From the NCBI RefSeq assembly GCF_004379255.2, contig NC_056041.1, positions 15,407,559 to 15,471,558 on the forward strand: a stretch of DNA of 64,000 nucleotides, written 5' to 3'. This document shows, one piece after another, positions 44,086 through 56,068 of this stretch (position 1 is the first letter of the stretch; each line of letters opens with the position of its first letter). The position numbers and the translations under genes were made by a program. Below the pieces are notes generated by a model, which saw only the letters and a list, made by a program, of their open reading frames with translations, did not search any database and was not told where the DNA came from. Source of the stretch: Salvia splendens. Taxonomy: Eukaryota > Streptophyta > Magnoliopsida > Lamiales > Lamiaceae.

Positions 44086-45944
44086 TCATACTCCACCAGC
44101 TTCGTCTCCGGCTCCTTGGTCCGGTTCAGCTTCTTTCTCCTGAGCTACCTCAGCCTCGTCCTCGCCTCCTGCCGGCCTCGCCTCCGCCTCCTGATCGGCT
44201 TCCTTCTCCGGATGCCCGGCCCGCTCGATTTCGGCCTCCAGCTCCAGCGGCTCGGCCTCACCCTCTCCGTTGTAAGTCGAAGCGGGTGAAACGGGTCCCA
44301 CGGAGGCAAAGATAGCCTCCAGGTTCTCGTCCCGATCAGCTCGACAACTCCGGACTCGGTCTGCAGAAAGCAGGACCGAGGATGAAGCGAGCTCCTCAAG
44401 GAGCGGCAGATTCTGAAGCCGAGCTGCTATCTCTCGGCTGTACAGAGGCAGCACGACGTCGGCCCCCTGCTCGCCCTTATCGGCAATTAGCCTTACCAGA
44501 CTACCGACAAAGGCCGAGAACTGGCTGCTCAAAAAGAGTTTCTCCGTGTAAACACGGAGAGCCTCCCCCTGGGCAGCCACGGCGGCAGCATCCCTCCGTT
44601 TCGTCTGCTCTCGCTGGATGACGAGCTGGTTTTTGGCAAACTGAGCTTCATCCTGGGCCGAAATCCTAGCAGCTCTGGCTTTCTCAAAGTTAGCCTCAGC
44701 CTGTTCGGCCCGATGACAAGCAGCCGCCAACTTCCTCTGCATCTCAGCATAGTCATTGGACGCTTTGGAGAGTTCGACGGCGACGAGCTTGGAGAGCATA
44801 TCGTTCCTCTGAAAATGGATTAAGAAAAAAGTCAACAAAGGGGCCACAAAAAATACAGGAAAAAAGCAAGGCCAGAAAATCAAGAAGAGAATTCACCTCG
44901 GCGAAGTCCGTGGGCCATAAAAACGGCTCACAGATATGTTCCGAAGGAGGCGCCAAGACCACATCTTTCTCTGGCGCTCTCGGGGGCTTCTGGGCCTTCC
45001 CCTTCCCCTTTGCCGAAGTCGACTCCGGCTTCTTCGGATCCGAAGAGGTTTTTTGCCTTTTCGGAGTCCTCTCGGCATCAGACGCCGAGCTGGTGGTTTT
45101 CGGCCTCTCCGGCTCCTTGGGCTCCGAAGATTTGCGGCTAGCCTTACTCAGCATGTACACTGCCAAAAAGCAAGAAAGCAAAGTCAGGTTTTCTTCGTTT
45201 AAAGCAGTAGAGCATAAAGATAAAGAGAAATCCTCACCCTCGGCCTCTTCGTCCGAAGACGAGATGTCGAACACGACGTCGCCCTTGACGAGCTCAGACT
45301 CCGTGTATTGTTTCCTAACTATGGGAATCTTGTTGAGCTCGCCATCGAGCTCGTCCAACGGTTCAGGCCGAGGATGACGGATAACGGACTCCGGCCCTCT
45401 CCAGGGAAAACTAGGAGCCGCGGTCCTATCATAGTAGAAGAAGCGATTTTGCCACTTCGGCCACTTCGTTTTACAAAAGGCCCTAAAGGGCTGTAAAGGG
45501 ATCAAGTAAAACCAAGACCCCTTCCTCTTAAATTGAAAGAATTTAAGGATCGCCTTCAAAGACAAATCCCTTCCTAACCTACGGAGTTCGGCAGCGAAGG
45601 CCGACAAGTGCCTCCAAGAGTTCGGAGTCACTTGGCCTAAAGGAAGCTGAAAAAAATCTAGTAAATCTGTAAAGGCAGAAGGGAGGGGGAAACGAAGCCC
45701 GCATTCTAAGCAGGCCTCGTACACGGTGGCGTACCCCTCCGGCGGGGAGTCAGCCCTATGATCACCGTCAGGTACCACCGCCTTCCCCCCAGGAAAAAAG
45801 TATTTTTCGGGTAGGGATATCACAGTATCCTTACTCAAAATACTATGGAAATACTCTACGGTCTTCTCCCCGGACTCTTTCCGGCCAGAAGACCCCTTAT
45901 CCCCTTTCCTACCGCTACCCCGACTCCGAAGAAGAAGAAGACAT
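44086..45944 (-). CDS. Spliced antisense accessory gene of the Tat element (PF04195-like, coiled-coil)
   Basis: Three exons are inferred on the minus strand: about 45240-45944, 44897-45159 and 44086-44808. The junctions keep frame (GAGG/GTGAGG to GGCAG/TGTAC, and GAG/GTGAAT to TTCAG/AGGAAC). The protein starts with a Ser-rich tail, then a globular region (about 30-210) like the plant 'putative gypsy-type transposon' domain (Transposase_28), with VISLPEKYFFPGG, YEACLECGLRFPLP and WQNRFFY blocks. A Lys/Pro-rich linker and a long coiled coil ending in Glu/Ala-rich repeats follow. An extra C near 45920 shifts the first codons relative to the copies at 48578 and 50876. Antisense genes in this position are known from Tat/Grande-type elements; their function is unknown. 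Confidence 0.65.
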
Positions 45945-46277
45945 TTTTCTTACTTTTTGAAGGTGAAGAAAGTCTGAAGAAGCTCTTGAAAGAGGAAGAA
46001 AATTTCTCGAGAAAGAGAGAGTATAGAAGACGCAACAGCAAAGGTGTTCAAATGAGGAAGAAAGAGCATATTTATCAGATTCGGGAAAGATTTCGAGATC
46101 GTTGCGCCGTTTCGAATCCCACCTTTTCAGGATTCAACGGCCGGATTTTACTGTCGCATTTAATGCAGGCACGCGCAAGGCACGTCCCCTGACGTCAGCC
46201 TCCCCCTTACCATTATCCAGAATGCCGAAGTGACTCACCTCGCCGAAGTGATTCACTTCGCTTTTCGGGGGGGGTAG

Positions 46278-46873
46278 TGATGGGGTACGAACTAAACCCT
46301 AATGGCAAGCCCAATAACAGTGACGGCCCATCAGCCCAGAGCCCAAGAAAGAGTACCTGTTCGGCACCAAAGAGTTCGGCACGACCAAAGAGTTCGGACT
46401 CAGCCTACAGCTCGGTAAAAGCCGACCAGTCAAGCTCTCCTCTCAGATCGGCAAGAGCTGATCGGTAAAGTCCAGCAGTTCGGTCTCAGCATTCGACCGA
46501 ACTAGGAGTTAGTGGACTCATGAAAGGCCTCCACGACCTCCGCTATACCCACGATCTATTTAGTGGTACGAAGCAGTTATTGAGCAGTTATTGCTCACCC
46601 ACGATCTTGTTAGTGGGGCTGCAAACCACGACCTTAGTTCAATGTATAAATAGAACTTAGATCAGATAGAAAAGGGTTAGAATCTCTCTAGAGAAAAAGT
46701 CATATAGCAAGTCTGTGTTGTAAGCTGTAATTCGCAGATCAAGCAATACAAACCTGCCCCCATTTCTCCCCGTGGACGTAGATTTACCTCAGTAAATCGA
46801 ACCACGTAAAATTTCCGTGTCGTAATTTATTTTTACGAGCATTCATCATCATCAATAATTCGCGGATTCATCA
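46278..46873 (+). repeat. 3' LTR of Tat element copy 1
   Basis: 596 bp, apparently identical to the 5' LTR. Its last three bases (TGA on the minus strand) provide the stop codon of the host frame it interrupts. Confidence 0.95.
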
Positions 46874-47359
46874 CCTAACCTTCTCGTCGGTGTGAATCCG
46901 GAATCGGAGCCTGTGATTTTGGTGCGGATGTTTGTTGGCGAAGACGACGATGCAGAAAGTCGCTGCCGCCACTCCGAACGAGCAGAGAGCGCTCAAACTC
47001 CGCTTCCACGCGTTGGCGCCGTCGTCATCCTCGATCGCCATTTCTGCATTGAGTTTGCGAGGATCTTCCACTTTCATGTCGACTGATTGAGCCTCCTTCA
47101 ATTTATTGAAGAAATCCTGTGAGATCGGGTCCTGATCGGCGCTGAAGGATTCGATCTTACTCTGAATCGGCTGATCACGATCAGGAGCGTGGAGAATTTG
47201 ATTGGCAGAAGTTTTGACAAATTGAGGGAACGGCTGGGAGATGAAGTAGTTCATGTGGACAACCGACGCCGCGGGTGAGTAAATCTGCTTGCCAGCCTCG
47301 TCGCTGATCTCGAGGTAGTCCTCGTCGGAGAGGAGCTCCCACTCATCGTCGAAATCCAT
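46871..47359 (-). CDS. Plant DUF6821-type single-pass protein, 3' end cut by the Tat insertion
   Basis: A 162-codon frame starts at the ATG at 47359. It opens acidic (MDFDDEWELLSDEDYLEI), has the MNYFIS and DPISQDFFNKLKEA segments typical of this uncharacterised plant family, one membrane segment (about 125-145, CSFGVAAATFCIVVF), and ends at LRFRIHTDEKVR. The stop codon is formed by the LTR end, so the native end is lost. The missing part was either a few codons or, if the AAG/GTTAGG there is a splice donor, a further exon that relatives have. A second LTR insertion sits 154 bp upstream of the ATG. The gene is probably damaged but may be transcribed. Confidence 0.72.
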   Translation of the reverse strand: MDFDDEWELLSDEDYLEISDEAGKQIYSPAASVVHMNYFISQPFPQFVKTSANQILHAPDRDQPIQSKIESFSADQDPISQDFFNKLKEAQSVDMKVEDPRKLNAEMAIEDDDGANAWKRSLSALCSFGVAAATFCIVVFANKHPHQNHRLRFRIHTDEKVR

Positions 47360-47513
47360 TCAACAATTGTTTTGAAGTGATTCTGATTGTGATTTTGATA
47401 TAGAAATAGCAGTAGAAGGCAGTGGGGAATTCGATTTTGGTTTGGTAATTGCTTTCTTCTACGAGTGAGAGAGCTAATTCGTCGATTTGCACATCAAGAG
47501 ATGAATCGTGGAA

Positions 47514-48253
47514 TGATGAATCCGCGAATTTCTGATGGTGATGAATGCAGGAAAATGCAGAGTACGACACAGAGAATTTACGTGGTTCGATTTACTGAAG
47601 TAAATCTACGTCCACGGGAAGAAGGGAGGGCAAGATTGTATTGCTTGATCTGGGATTACAGCTTACAACACAGACTTGCTATATGATATTTTATCTCTAG
47701 AGAGCTTAACCCTTTTCTATCTGATCTAAGTTCTATTTATACATTGAACTAAGATCGTGGCTTGCATCACCACTAATGATGGTTGTGGATGTCGTGGAGG
47801 TCATGGAGGTCCTGCATGTAGCGTAGGTCATGGCCTACGATCGTGGCCTGAGCTGACACCACGTGGTAGTGGGTGTGTTGGAAGTTGTGGAAATCCTGTA
47901 TGGGTCCACTAACTCCTTGTTCGGTCGAATACTGAGACCGAACTGCTTTGGTTGCCGATCTGAGAGTAGAGCTTGATGCCGACCTGAGAGCAGAGCTTGA
48001 TTAGTTGGCTTTTACCGAGCTGTAGGCTGAGGCCGAACTCTTTGTTCGGTCGAATACTGAGACCGAACTGCTTTGGTAGCCGATCTGAGAGTAGAGCTTG
48101 ATGCCGACCTGAGAGCAGAGCTTGATTGGTTGGCTTTTACCGAGCTGTAGGCTGAGGCCGAACTCTTGGGTAATGCCGAACTCATACTCTTCCTTGGGCT
48201 TTGGGCTGATGGGCCGTCATTGCTGTTGGGCTTGTTTAGTACGCACCCCATCA
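47514..48253 (-). repeat. Left LTR of the palindromic composite (3' LTR, 740 bp)
   Basis: The minus strand runs from TGATGGGG (48253) to GGATTCATCA (47514). It holds an internal duplication of about 120 bp (about 47920-48165), which explains its length compared with 51203-51812. Its TATA-like sequence (CTATTTATACA on the plus strand, about 47733-47743) points toward the downstream gene. Confidence 0.85.
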
Positions 48254-49686
48254 CTACCCCCCCCGAAGGGCGAAGTGAATCACTTCGGCAAAGTGAGTCA
48301 CTTCGGCATTCTGGATAAAGGCAAGGGGGAGGCTGATGTCAGGGGACGTGCCTTGCATTAAATGCGACAGTAAAATCCGGCCGTTGAATCCTGAAAAGGT
48401 GGGATTCGAAACGGTGCGACGATTTTGAAATCTTCGCCGAATCTGATAAATACCTCCTTTCTTCATCATTGAAGCACTTTTGCGACTGCTTCTTCTGCAC
48501 TCTCTCTTTTTTGCGAAAATTCTCTCTCCGCTTTCAAGAATTTCTTCAGACTTTCTTCACCTTCAAAAGTAAGAAAAATGTCTTCTTCTTCTTCTTCGGA
48601 GTCGGGTAGCGGTAGGAGAGGCGGTAAGGGGTCTTCTGGCCGGAAAGAGTCCGGGGAGAAGACCGTAGAGTATTTCCATAGTATTTTGAGTAAGGATACT
48701 GTGATATCCCTACCCGAAAAATACTTTTTTCCTGGGGGGAAGGCGGTGGTACCTGACGGTGATCATAGGGCTGACTCCCCGCCGGAGGGTTACGCCACCG
48801 TGTACGAGGCCTGCTTAGAATGCGGGCTTCGTTTCCCCCTCCCTTCTGCCTTTATAGATTTACTAGATTTTTTTTCAGCTTCCTTTAGGCCAGGTGACTC
48901 CGAACTCTTGGAGGCACTTGTCGGCCTTCGCTGCCGAACTCCGTAAGTTAGGAAGGGATTTGTCTTTGAAGGCGATCCTTAAATTCTTTCAATTTAAGAG
49001 GAAGGGGTATTGGTTTTACTTGATCCCTGTACAGCCCTTTAGGGCCTTTTGTAAAACGAAGTGGCCGAAGTGGCAAAACCGCTTCTTCTACTATGATAGG
49101 ACCGCGGCTCCTAGTTTTCCCTGGAGAGGGCCGAAGTCCGTTATCCGTCATCCTCGGCCTGAACCGTTGGACGAGCTCGATGGCGAGCTCAACAAGATTC
49201 CCATAGTTAGGAAACAATACACGGAGTCTGAGCTCGTCAAGGGCGACGTCGTGTTCGACATCTCGTCTTCGGACGAAGAGGCCGAGGGTGAGGATTTCTC
49301 TTTATCTTTATGCTCTACTGCTTTAACGAAGAAAACTAACCTTGCTTTCTTGCTTTTTGGCAGTGTATATGCTGAACAAGGCTATCCGAAAGTCCTCCGA
49401 GCTTGTGGAGCCGGAGAGGCAGAGAGCCCCTCGCTCGGCGTCTGAAGCCGAGAAGAATCCGAAGAGGCAAAGAACCTCTTCTTCGGATCCGAAAGAGCCG
49501 GAGCCGTGTTCGGCTAAAGGGAAGGGGAAATTTCATGAGTCCCCAAGAGTGCCGGGGAAAGACCTGGTCATCTCCGAGGTGGTTGCAGACATCCCGGACA
49601 CGTCCCTGAGCCTTTTCAATGGCCGACGAATTTTGTGGAGGTAAGCTTTTTGACTTGGCTTCTTTTCCACATTTTTTGATGGCCAT
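48254..49686 (+). repeat. Left arm of the inverted repeat, carrying the antisense Tat gene
   Basis: The gene reads on the plus strand from the ATG at 48578 with the same Ser-rich start and Transposase_28-like domain as in the full element. Introns appear near 49289-49364 and from about 49641. An eighth T in the T-run near 48868-48875 shifts the frame compared with seven T in the full element. The arm ends at ATGGCCAT (49679-49686), the start of the palindrome. Confidence 0.85.
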
Positions 49687-49771
49687 TCTGTTGAGTTTTT
49701 TCCTTGTTCATCTTCAGAGAGCCAAGCTCGTCTCTGTGGAGCTCTCCAAAGCATCCCACGACTACGAGGAG
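49687..49771 (+). other. 85-bp loop at the palindrome centre
   Basis: The loop continues the plus-strand gene, with an intron end (CATCTTCAG) followed by exon sequence, before the sequence turns back at ATGGCCAT (49772-49779). The loop itself is not repeated. Confidence 0.85.
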
Positions 49772-51202
49772 ATGGCCATCAAAAAATGTGGAAAGAAGCC
49801 AAGTCAGAAAGCTTACCTCCACAAAATTCGTCGGCCATTGAAAAGGCTCAGGGACGTGTTCCGGGATGTCTGCAACCACCTCGGAGATGACCAGGTCTTT
49901 CCCCGGCACTCTTGGGGACTCATGAAATTTCCCCTTCCCTTTAGCCGAACACGGCTCCGGCTCTTTCGGATCCGAAGAAGAGGTTTTTTGCCTCTTCGGA
50001 TTCTTCTCGGCTTCAGACGCCGAGCGAGGGGCTCTCTGCCTCTCCGGCTCCACAAGCTCGGAGGACTTTCGGATAGCCTTATTCAACATGTACACTGCCA
50101 AAAAGCAAGAAAGCCAGGTTAGTTTTCTTCGTTAAAGCAGTAGAGCATAAAGATAAATAGAAATCCTCACCCTCGGCCTCTTCGTCCGAAGACGAGATGT
50201 CGAACACGACGTCGCCCTTGACGAGCTCAGACTCCGTGTATTGTTTCCTAACTATGGGAATCTTGTTGAGCTCGCCATCGAGCTCGTCCAACGGTTCAGG
50301 CCGAGGATGACGGATAACGGACGTCGGCCCTCTCCAGGGAAAACTAGGAGCCGCGGTCCTATCATAGTAGAAGAAGCGGTTTTGCCACTTCGGCCACTTC
50401 GTTTTACAAAAGGCCCTAAAGGGCTGTACAGGGATCAAGTAAAACCAAGACCCCTTCCTCTTAAATTGAAAGAATTTAAGGATCGCCTTCAAAGACAAAT
50501 CCCTTCCTAACTTACGGAGTTCGGCAGCGAAGGCCGACAAGTGCCTCCAAGAGTTCGGAGTCACCTGGCCTAAAGGAAGCTGAAAAAATCTAGTAAATCT
50601 ATAAAGGCAGAAGGGAGGGGGAAACGAAGCCCGCATTCTAAGCAGGCCTCGTACACGGTGGCGTAACCCTCCGGCGGGGAGTCAGCCCTATGATCACGTC
50701 AGGTACCACCGCCTTCCCCCCAGGAAAAAAGTATTTTCGGGTAGGGATATCACAGTATCCTTACTCAAAATACTATGGAAATACTCTACGGTCTTCTCCC
50801 CGGACTCTTTCCGGCCAGAAGACCCCTTACCGCCTCTCCTACCGCTACCCGACTCCGAAGAAGAAGAAGAAGACATTTTTTCTTACTTTTTGAAGGTGAA
50901 GAAAGTCTGAAGAAATTCTTGAAAGCGGAGAGAGAATTTTCGCAAAAAAGAGAGAGTGCAGAAGAAGCAGTCGCAAAAGTGCTTCAATGATGAAGAAAGG
51001 AGGTATTTATCAGATTCGGCGAAGATTTCAAAATCGTCGCACCGTTTTCGAATCCCACCTTTTCAGGATTCAACGGCCGGATTTTACTGTCGCATTTAAT
51101 GCAAGGCACGTCCCCTGACATCAGCCTCCCCCTTGCCTTTATCCAGAATGCCGAAGTGACTCACTTTGCCGAAGTGATTCACTTCGCCCTTCGGGGGGGT
51201 AT
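49772..51202 (-). repeat. Right arm of the inverted repeat
   Basis: This is the reverse complement of 48254-49686 with few differences. The antisense gene reads on the minus strand from an ATG near 50876. The T-run that has eight bases in the left arm has six here, so both arms are out of frame in opposite senses. Other differences are mostly single-base. Confidence 0.88.
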
Positions 51203-51812
51203 TGATGGGGTGCGTACTAAACAAGCCCAACAGCAATGACGGCCCATCAGCCCAAAGCCCAAGGAAGAGTATGAGTTCGGCATTACCCAAGAGTTCGGCC
51301 TCAGCCTACAGCTCGGTAAAAGCCAACCAATCAAACTCTGCTCTCAGGTCGGCATCAAGCTCTACTCTCAGATCGGCAACTGCTCGGCAATAATTCAGCA
51401 GTTCGGTCTCAGTATTCGACCGAACAAGGAGTTAGTGGACCCATACAGGATTTCCACAACTTCCAACACACCCACTACCACGTGGTGTCAGCTCAGGCCA
51501 CGATCGTAGGCCATGACCTACGCTACATGCAGGACCTCCATGACCTCCACGACATCCACAACCATCATTAGTGGTGATGCAAGCCACGATCTTAGTTCAA
51601 TGTATAAATAGAAACTTAGATCAGATAGAAAAGGGTTAAGCTCTCTAGAGATAAAATATCATATAGCAAGTCTGTGTTGTAAGCTGTAATCCCAGATCAA
51701 GCAATACAATCTTGCCCTCCCTTCTTCCCGTGGACGTAGATTTACTTCAGTAAATCGAACCACGTAAATTCCTGTGTCGTACTCTGCATTTTCCTGCATT
51801 CATCACCATCAG
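51203..51812 (+). repeat. Inverted LTR of the composite
   Basis: Plus-oriented LTR starting TGATGGGGTGCGTAC, lacking the internal duplication. It stops at TCACCATCA, about 22 bp short of the normal LTR end, where it is joined to the next piece. Confidence 0.83.
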
Positions 51813-52315
51813 ATCGTGGCTTGCATCACCACTAATGATGGTTGTGGATGTCGTGGAGGTCATGGAGGTCCTGCATGTAGCGTAGGTCATGGCCTACGAT
51901 CGTGGCCTGAGCTGACACCACGTGGTAGTGGGTGTTGTGTTGGATGTTGTGGAAATCCTGTATGGGTCCACTAACTCCTTGTTCGGTCGAATACTGAGAC
52001 CGAACTGCTTTGGTTGCCGATCTGAGAGTAGAGCTTGATGCGACCTGAGAGCAGAGCTTGATTAGTTGGCTTTTACCGAGCTGTAGGCTGAGGCCGAACT
52101 CTTTGTTCGGTCGAATACTGAGACCGAACGCTTTGGTAGCCGATCTGAGAGTAGAGCTTGATGCGACCTGAGAGCAGAGCTTGATTGGTTGGCTTTTTAC
52201 CGAGCTGTAGGCCTGAGGCCGAACTCTTGGGTAATGCCCGAACTCATACTCTTCCTTGGGCTTTGGGCTGATGGGCCGTCATTGCTGTTGGGCTTGTTTA
52301 GTACGCACCCCATCA
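51813..52315 (-). repeat. Truncated right LTR of the composite (5' LTR)
   Basis: About 500 bp matching 47752-48253 in the same orientation, with several single-base indels (for example near 52040, 52128 and 52195). It begins inside the LTR at GATCGTGGC and ends at the true LTR end CCCCATCA next to the TGGAA duplication. Confidence 0.83.
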
Positions 52316-52320
52316 TGGAA

Positions 52321-53311
52321 TTTTTTCTCATTTTTTATTTTCTTAATAAAAAAAAGAGAGTAGTATGTATTATCGATGTAGATGGTGCATGGGATCCCAA
52401 TTATTCTCCAGTTTACTTTTCTTGATTGATATAGCGTTGAGGTGTGCCTCTAGAGATATTTCTTCATTTATTTTTTCTATTTTCTTATTTGGAATATTAG
52501 TAATTTGTTATTTTGAAGGTTTTATTCATTCTTCCATTTTCATTTATTATTGACGTCTTTATTCTTTCCAATTTAGGATGTATTATGAATCCCTTATCAC
52601 CGAGTAGAACATGAACATAATTTGTGCTGTATTTTCCAATTTAAAATGTTACATTGATTAATCCGATTTAACTGAATATTTAAACTTATGTATTATGATC
52701 TCTTAGTATAAAATGTGAACGGAGATGAGTATAGACTATGTCTCTAATTTCAATAAATTCAAATAAAAAATAGCATTAGATCAAAATTTGGAGTGATTTT
52801 AAGAATAGTAGATTCACTACCAATGTGAATACTAGTAGGAGTATATATTTTGCCCACTATGTGTGATTTGTCACTAGGGATGTAATGTATTGATTCTTTA
52901 CAAGTTGGTTGTTCGGTTGTACTACCAATTGCAACGCAAATCATGTTAAAAGGTTTTAAAATTTGATAATTTATAGTGGTTTTTGCAAATTTTGTCCATA
53001 CAAAAAGTTAATCCACATCCATCCTTTTAGCAAAAATTGTTGAATTGCTTGGCAACAGAGAAGTACAAATATTACATGATCAGATAGTGAAAAATATGCG
53101 ATAACTTGAAATAAAAGCAACAGGGTGTATTCTCTTAATGAAAATAAAGATTAAAAGAGAATAAAATCAGGTTCTACATGTATTCTAGGCAAATGTATTG
53201 TAATTTCATAGCTGCTTGACAAAAAGAAAGTCTCCTACATTGTCAAAAAGACTGGATGCATGATAACAGGAGGGACATTGGCATTGTCCTGAAAACTTCA
53301 ATCTTGGACTC
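52321..53311. other. Intergenic region: displaced upstream flank of the DUF6821-type gene and RPS5 3' flank
   Basis: AT-rich, no gene seen. The left end is the native upstream flank of the DUF6821-type gene, now 4.8 kb further away because of the composite insertion. Confidence 0.5.
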
Positions 53312-54611
<1,300 letters not shown>

Positions 54612-54850
54612 ATCTTCCCAATTCACCTGCGCTGCACAAAGCGATACGTATAAGCTCACAAAAAGGAATACTAGAGAGTAATCAAGAGAGAGATTAAAAC
54701 TTGACGAATGTCGACGGCGTAAGGTAATTGCAGAGTGCAGGGAAGCTGAAGGATGGATGTGACGGAGAAGAAAGAGGAGGAACGGAACCCTAATCGTAGG
54801 ATTTAATAAGAGTTGTGGATTTGGGCCTCAAATTGCATAGATAACCGGCA
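54612..54850 (-). promoter_or_regulatory. RPS5 leader and promoter with telo-box and site II-like motifs
   Basis: Upstream of the ATG the plus strand holds AACCCTAA (54786-54793), a telo-box, then TTGGGCC (54823-54830) and AGCCCATT (54850-54857), which are site II-like. This layout is usual for plant ribosomal-protein genes. Confidence 0.6.
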
Positions 54851-54857
54851 GCCCATT

Positions 54858-55690
54858 CAGACAATAAAATCAAGTCTTTTAATATTGATTGTATAAATGT
54901 TTATAGAACTTAATAATTTTGGTGGGTGCGAATAAGAATCGTAAATATTAGTATGACCATGACAAAGCAACCATCTCATTTTGATACAATAGCTTTATGC
55001 ATTCAAATTATATTTTCATATTTTCAAAAAAAACATTTATTATCACGTATTTACATTCATTTTCCCACACATAAAGGTACTATCTTAAAAACACGACTAT
55101 TCCCTTGCAAATACTAGTAGGGATGTCAATGGTTCAAAATTGTTGGTTTCGGTTCCATAAAAACTAGATCTGCAGCTTATCCAGCAAAGAAAATTGCGAT
55201 TTCGATTCATGTTCAAAACAATTGATTTTTTTTAAATTTTCCAATCGCCATTTAGACCCGCTCCAACTGTATCTACCGGTCCAATTTCAGCATCACTAGT
55301 TTAATTGTACTCCATCTTTTTAAATTTATTGTACCTTCCCAATAAATTTGTTAAAATGATCAGAGCATGACATACATTCAGTATGTATTGTTAATTTGTT
55401 ATACTACCTCCATTGACAAAAAATGGTCTTACAGAGAGACAACGAAAAAACAAGACATTTTTCATGCAAGGAGGTAGTTTGTCTATGTATTTAACGGACT
55501 ACTATTTTAGAAATTTTAGAAAATTTTAGAAATTCAAACTCTACTATATTTGATAAAATGTAGTAGTACAAAATTGGCAGAAAAATACAACATTTCAAGT
55601 TTCAGAACTGTGTGCCTCTCGTCATGTGATTCTAACACAATACAAGATGCTACAAAACTGCGTCGGAAATGCAAAAATAGTGTTCAATCA
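54858..55690. other. Intergenic region, no gene seen
   Basis: AT-rich. Around 55121-55260 there is a GGGATGTCAATGG-type stretch like the edge of some plant hAT elements, but no partner end was found. Confidence 0.35.
55404..55477. mobile_element. Tiny Stowaway-like remnant
   Basis: CTACCTCC and its inverse GGAGGTAG lie 74 bp apart, with TA before the left end. The ends match those of the mariner element at 28991. It is probably an internally deleted relic; the right TA is not conserved. Confidence 0.4.
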
Positions 55691-55697
55691 AGAGTGG

Positions 55698-55786
55698 CTA
55701 CATATTCCCAGCCTTGGCCTTGACAGATTCAACGCGTTGTTCGTCACCAGTGGACTTCTCGTACTGGAGAACTTGTTGAACAAGAA
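55698..55786 (-). pseudogene. Isolated terminal exon of an unrecognised gene
   Basis: After a good acceptor (TTGTGCAG) the minus strand reads about 29 codons, including QQVLQYEKSTGDEQRVESVK, to a TAG stop. It has normal coding character. No upstream exon is seen before the sequence joins the Tat copy at about 56069, so the rest of the gene is missing from this assembly. The product is not recognised. Confidence 0.45.
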
Positions 55787-56068
55787 CTGCACAACCATTG
55801 TTATTGTTGTTGTTAGATGGTAGTGTGTGGGTAGATCCATCATATACATGCACTTATACAAACTCCAAACCATGATCTGGACCGTTAGAAAATGTCAACA
55901 GATGACAAAATAGTAGCACCAGAAATGTCAACACAGCGTCAACGGTTGATGCAGTGTTGATATTGTGGACTTATATTGGCATCTGGTGATTATTTTTTAA
56001 GGGTCAGAGCACAGTTTGGAGTTTGTAACTTATAGATGTGTGATATAATATCCTATACTTTGTAAAGG

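Larger units (their letters stand above)
36031..46873 (+). mobile_element. Full-length Tat-lineage Ty3/gypsy retrotransposon
   Basis: LTRs of 596 bp at 36031-36626 and 46278-46873 run from TG to CA and look identical by eye. They are flanked by the exact 5-bp duplication CCTAA (36026-36030 and 46874-46878). A primer-binding-like TGGCGCCGTCTGTGGG follows the 5' LTR (36628-36643), and a G-rich tract (46267-46274) precedes the 3' LTR. Gag-protease and pol lie in one frame interrupted by two stops. A second, cellular-type RNase H and the long 3' region with tandem repeats and antisense genes mark the Tat group. The insertion is very recent and sits in the 3' end of a host gene. Confidence 0.95.
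47514..52315 (-). mobile_element. Palindromic non-autonomous LTR retrotransposon composite
   Basis: The whole block is flanked by the exact 5-bp duplication TGGAA (47509-47513 and 52316-52320), so it behaves as one insertion. From left to right it holds a minus-oriented LTR (47514-48253), an internal arm with the Tat antisense gene (48254-49686), an 85-bp loop, the same arm inverted (49772-51202), a plus-oriented LTR (51203-51812) and a truncated minus-oriented LTR (51813-52315). No gag, pol or primer-binding site is present. LTRs and arms are related to the full Tat element but form a separate subfamily. Self-primed or template-switched reverse transcription, or autointegration, could explain it. 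Confidence 0.82.

Noticed and set aside
47514..52315. Simple missed-adapter sequencing palindrome
   Set aside because: Not fully excluded, but the exact TGGAA target duplication, the non-repeated 85-bp loop and the unequal LTRs argue for a real insertion.
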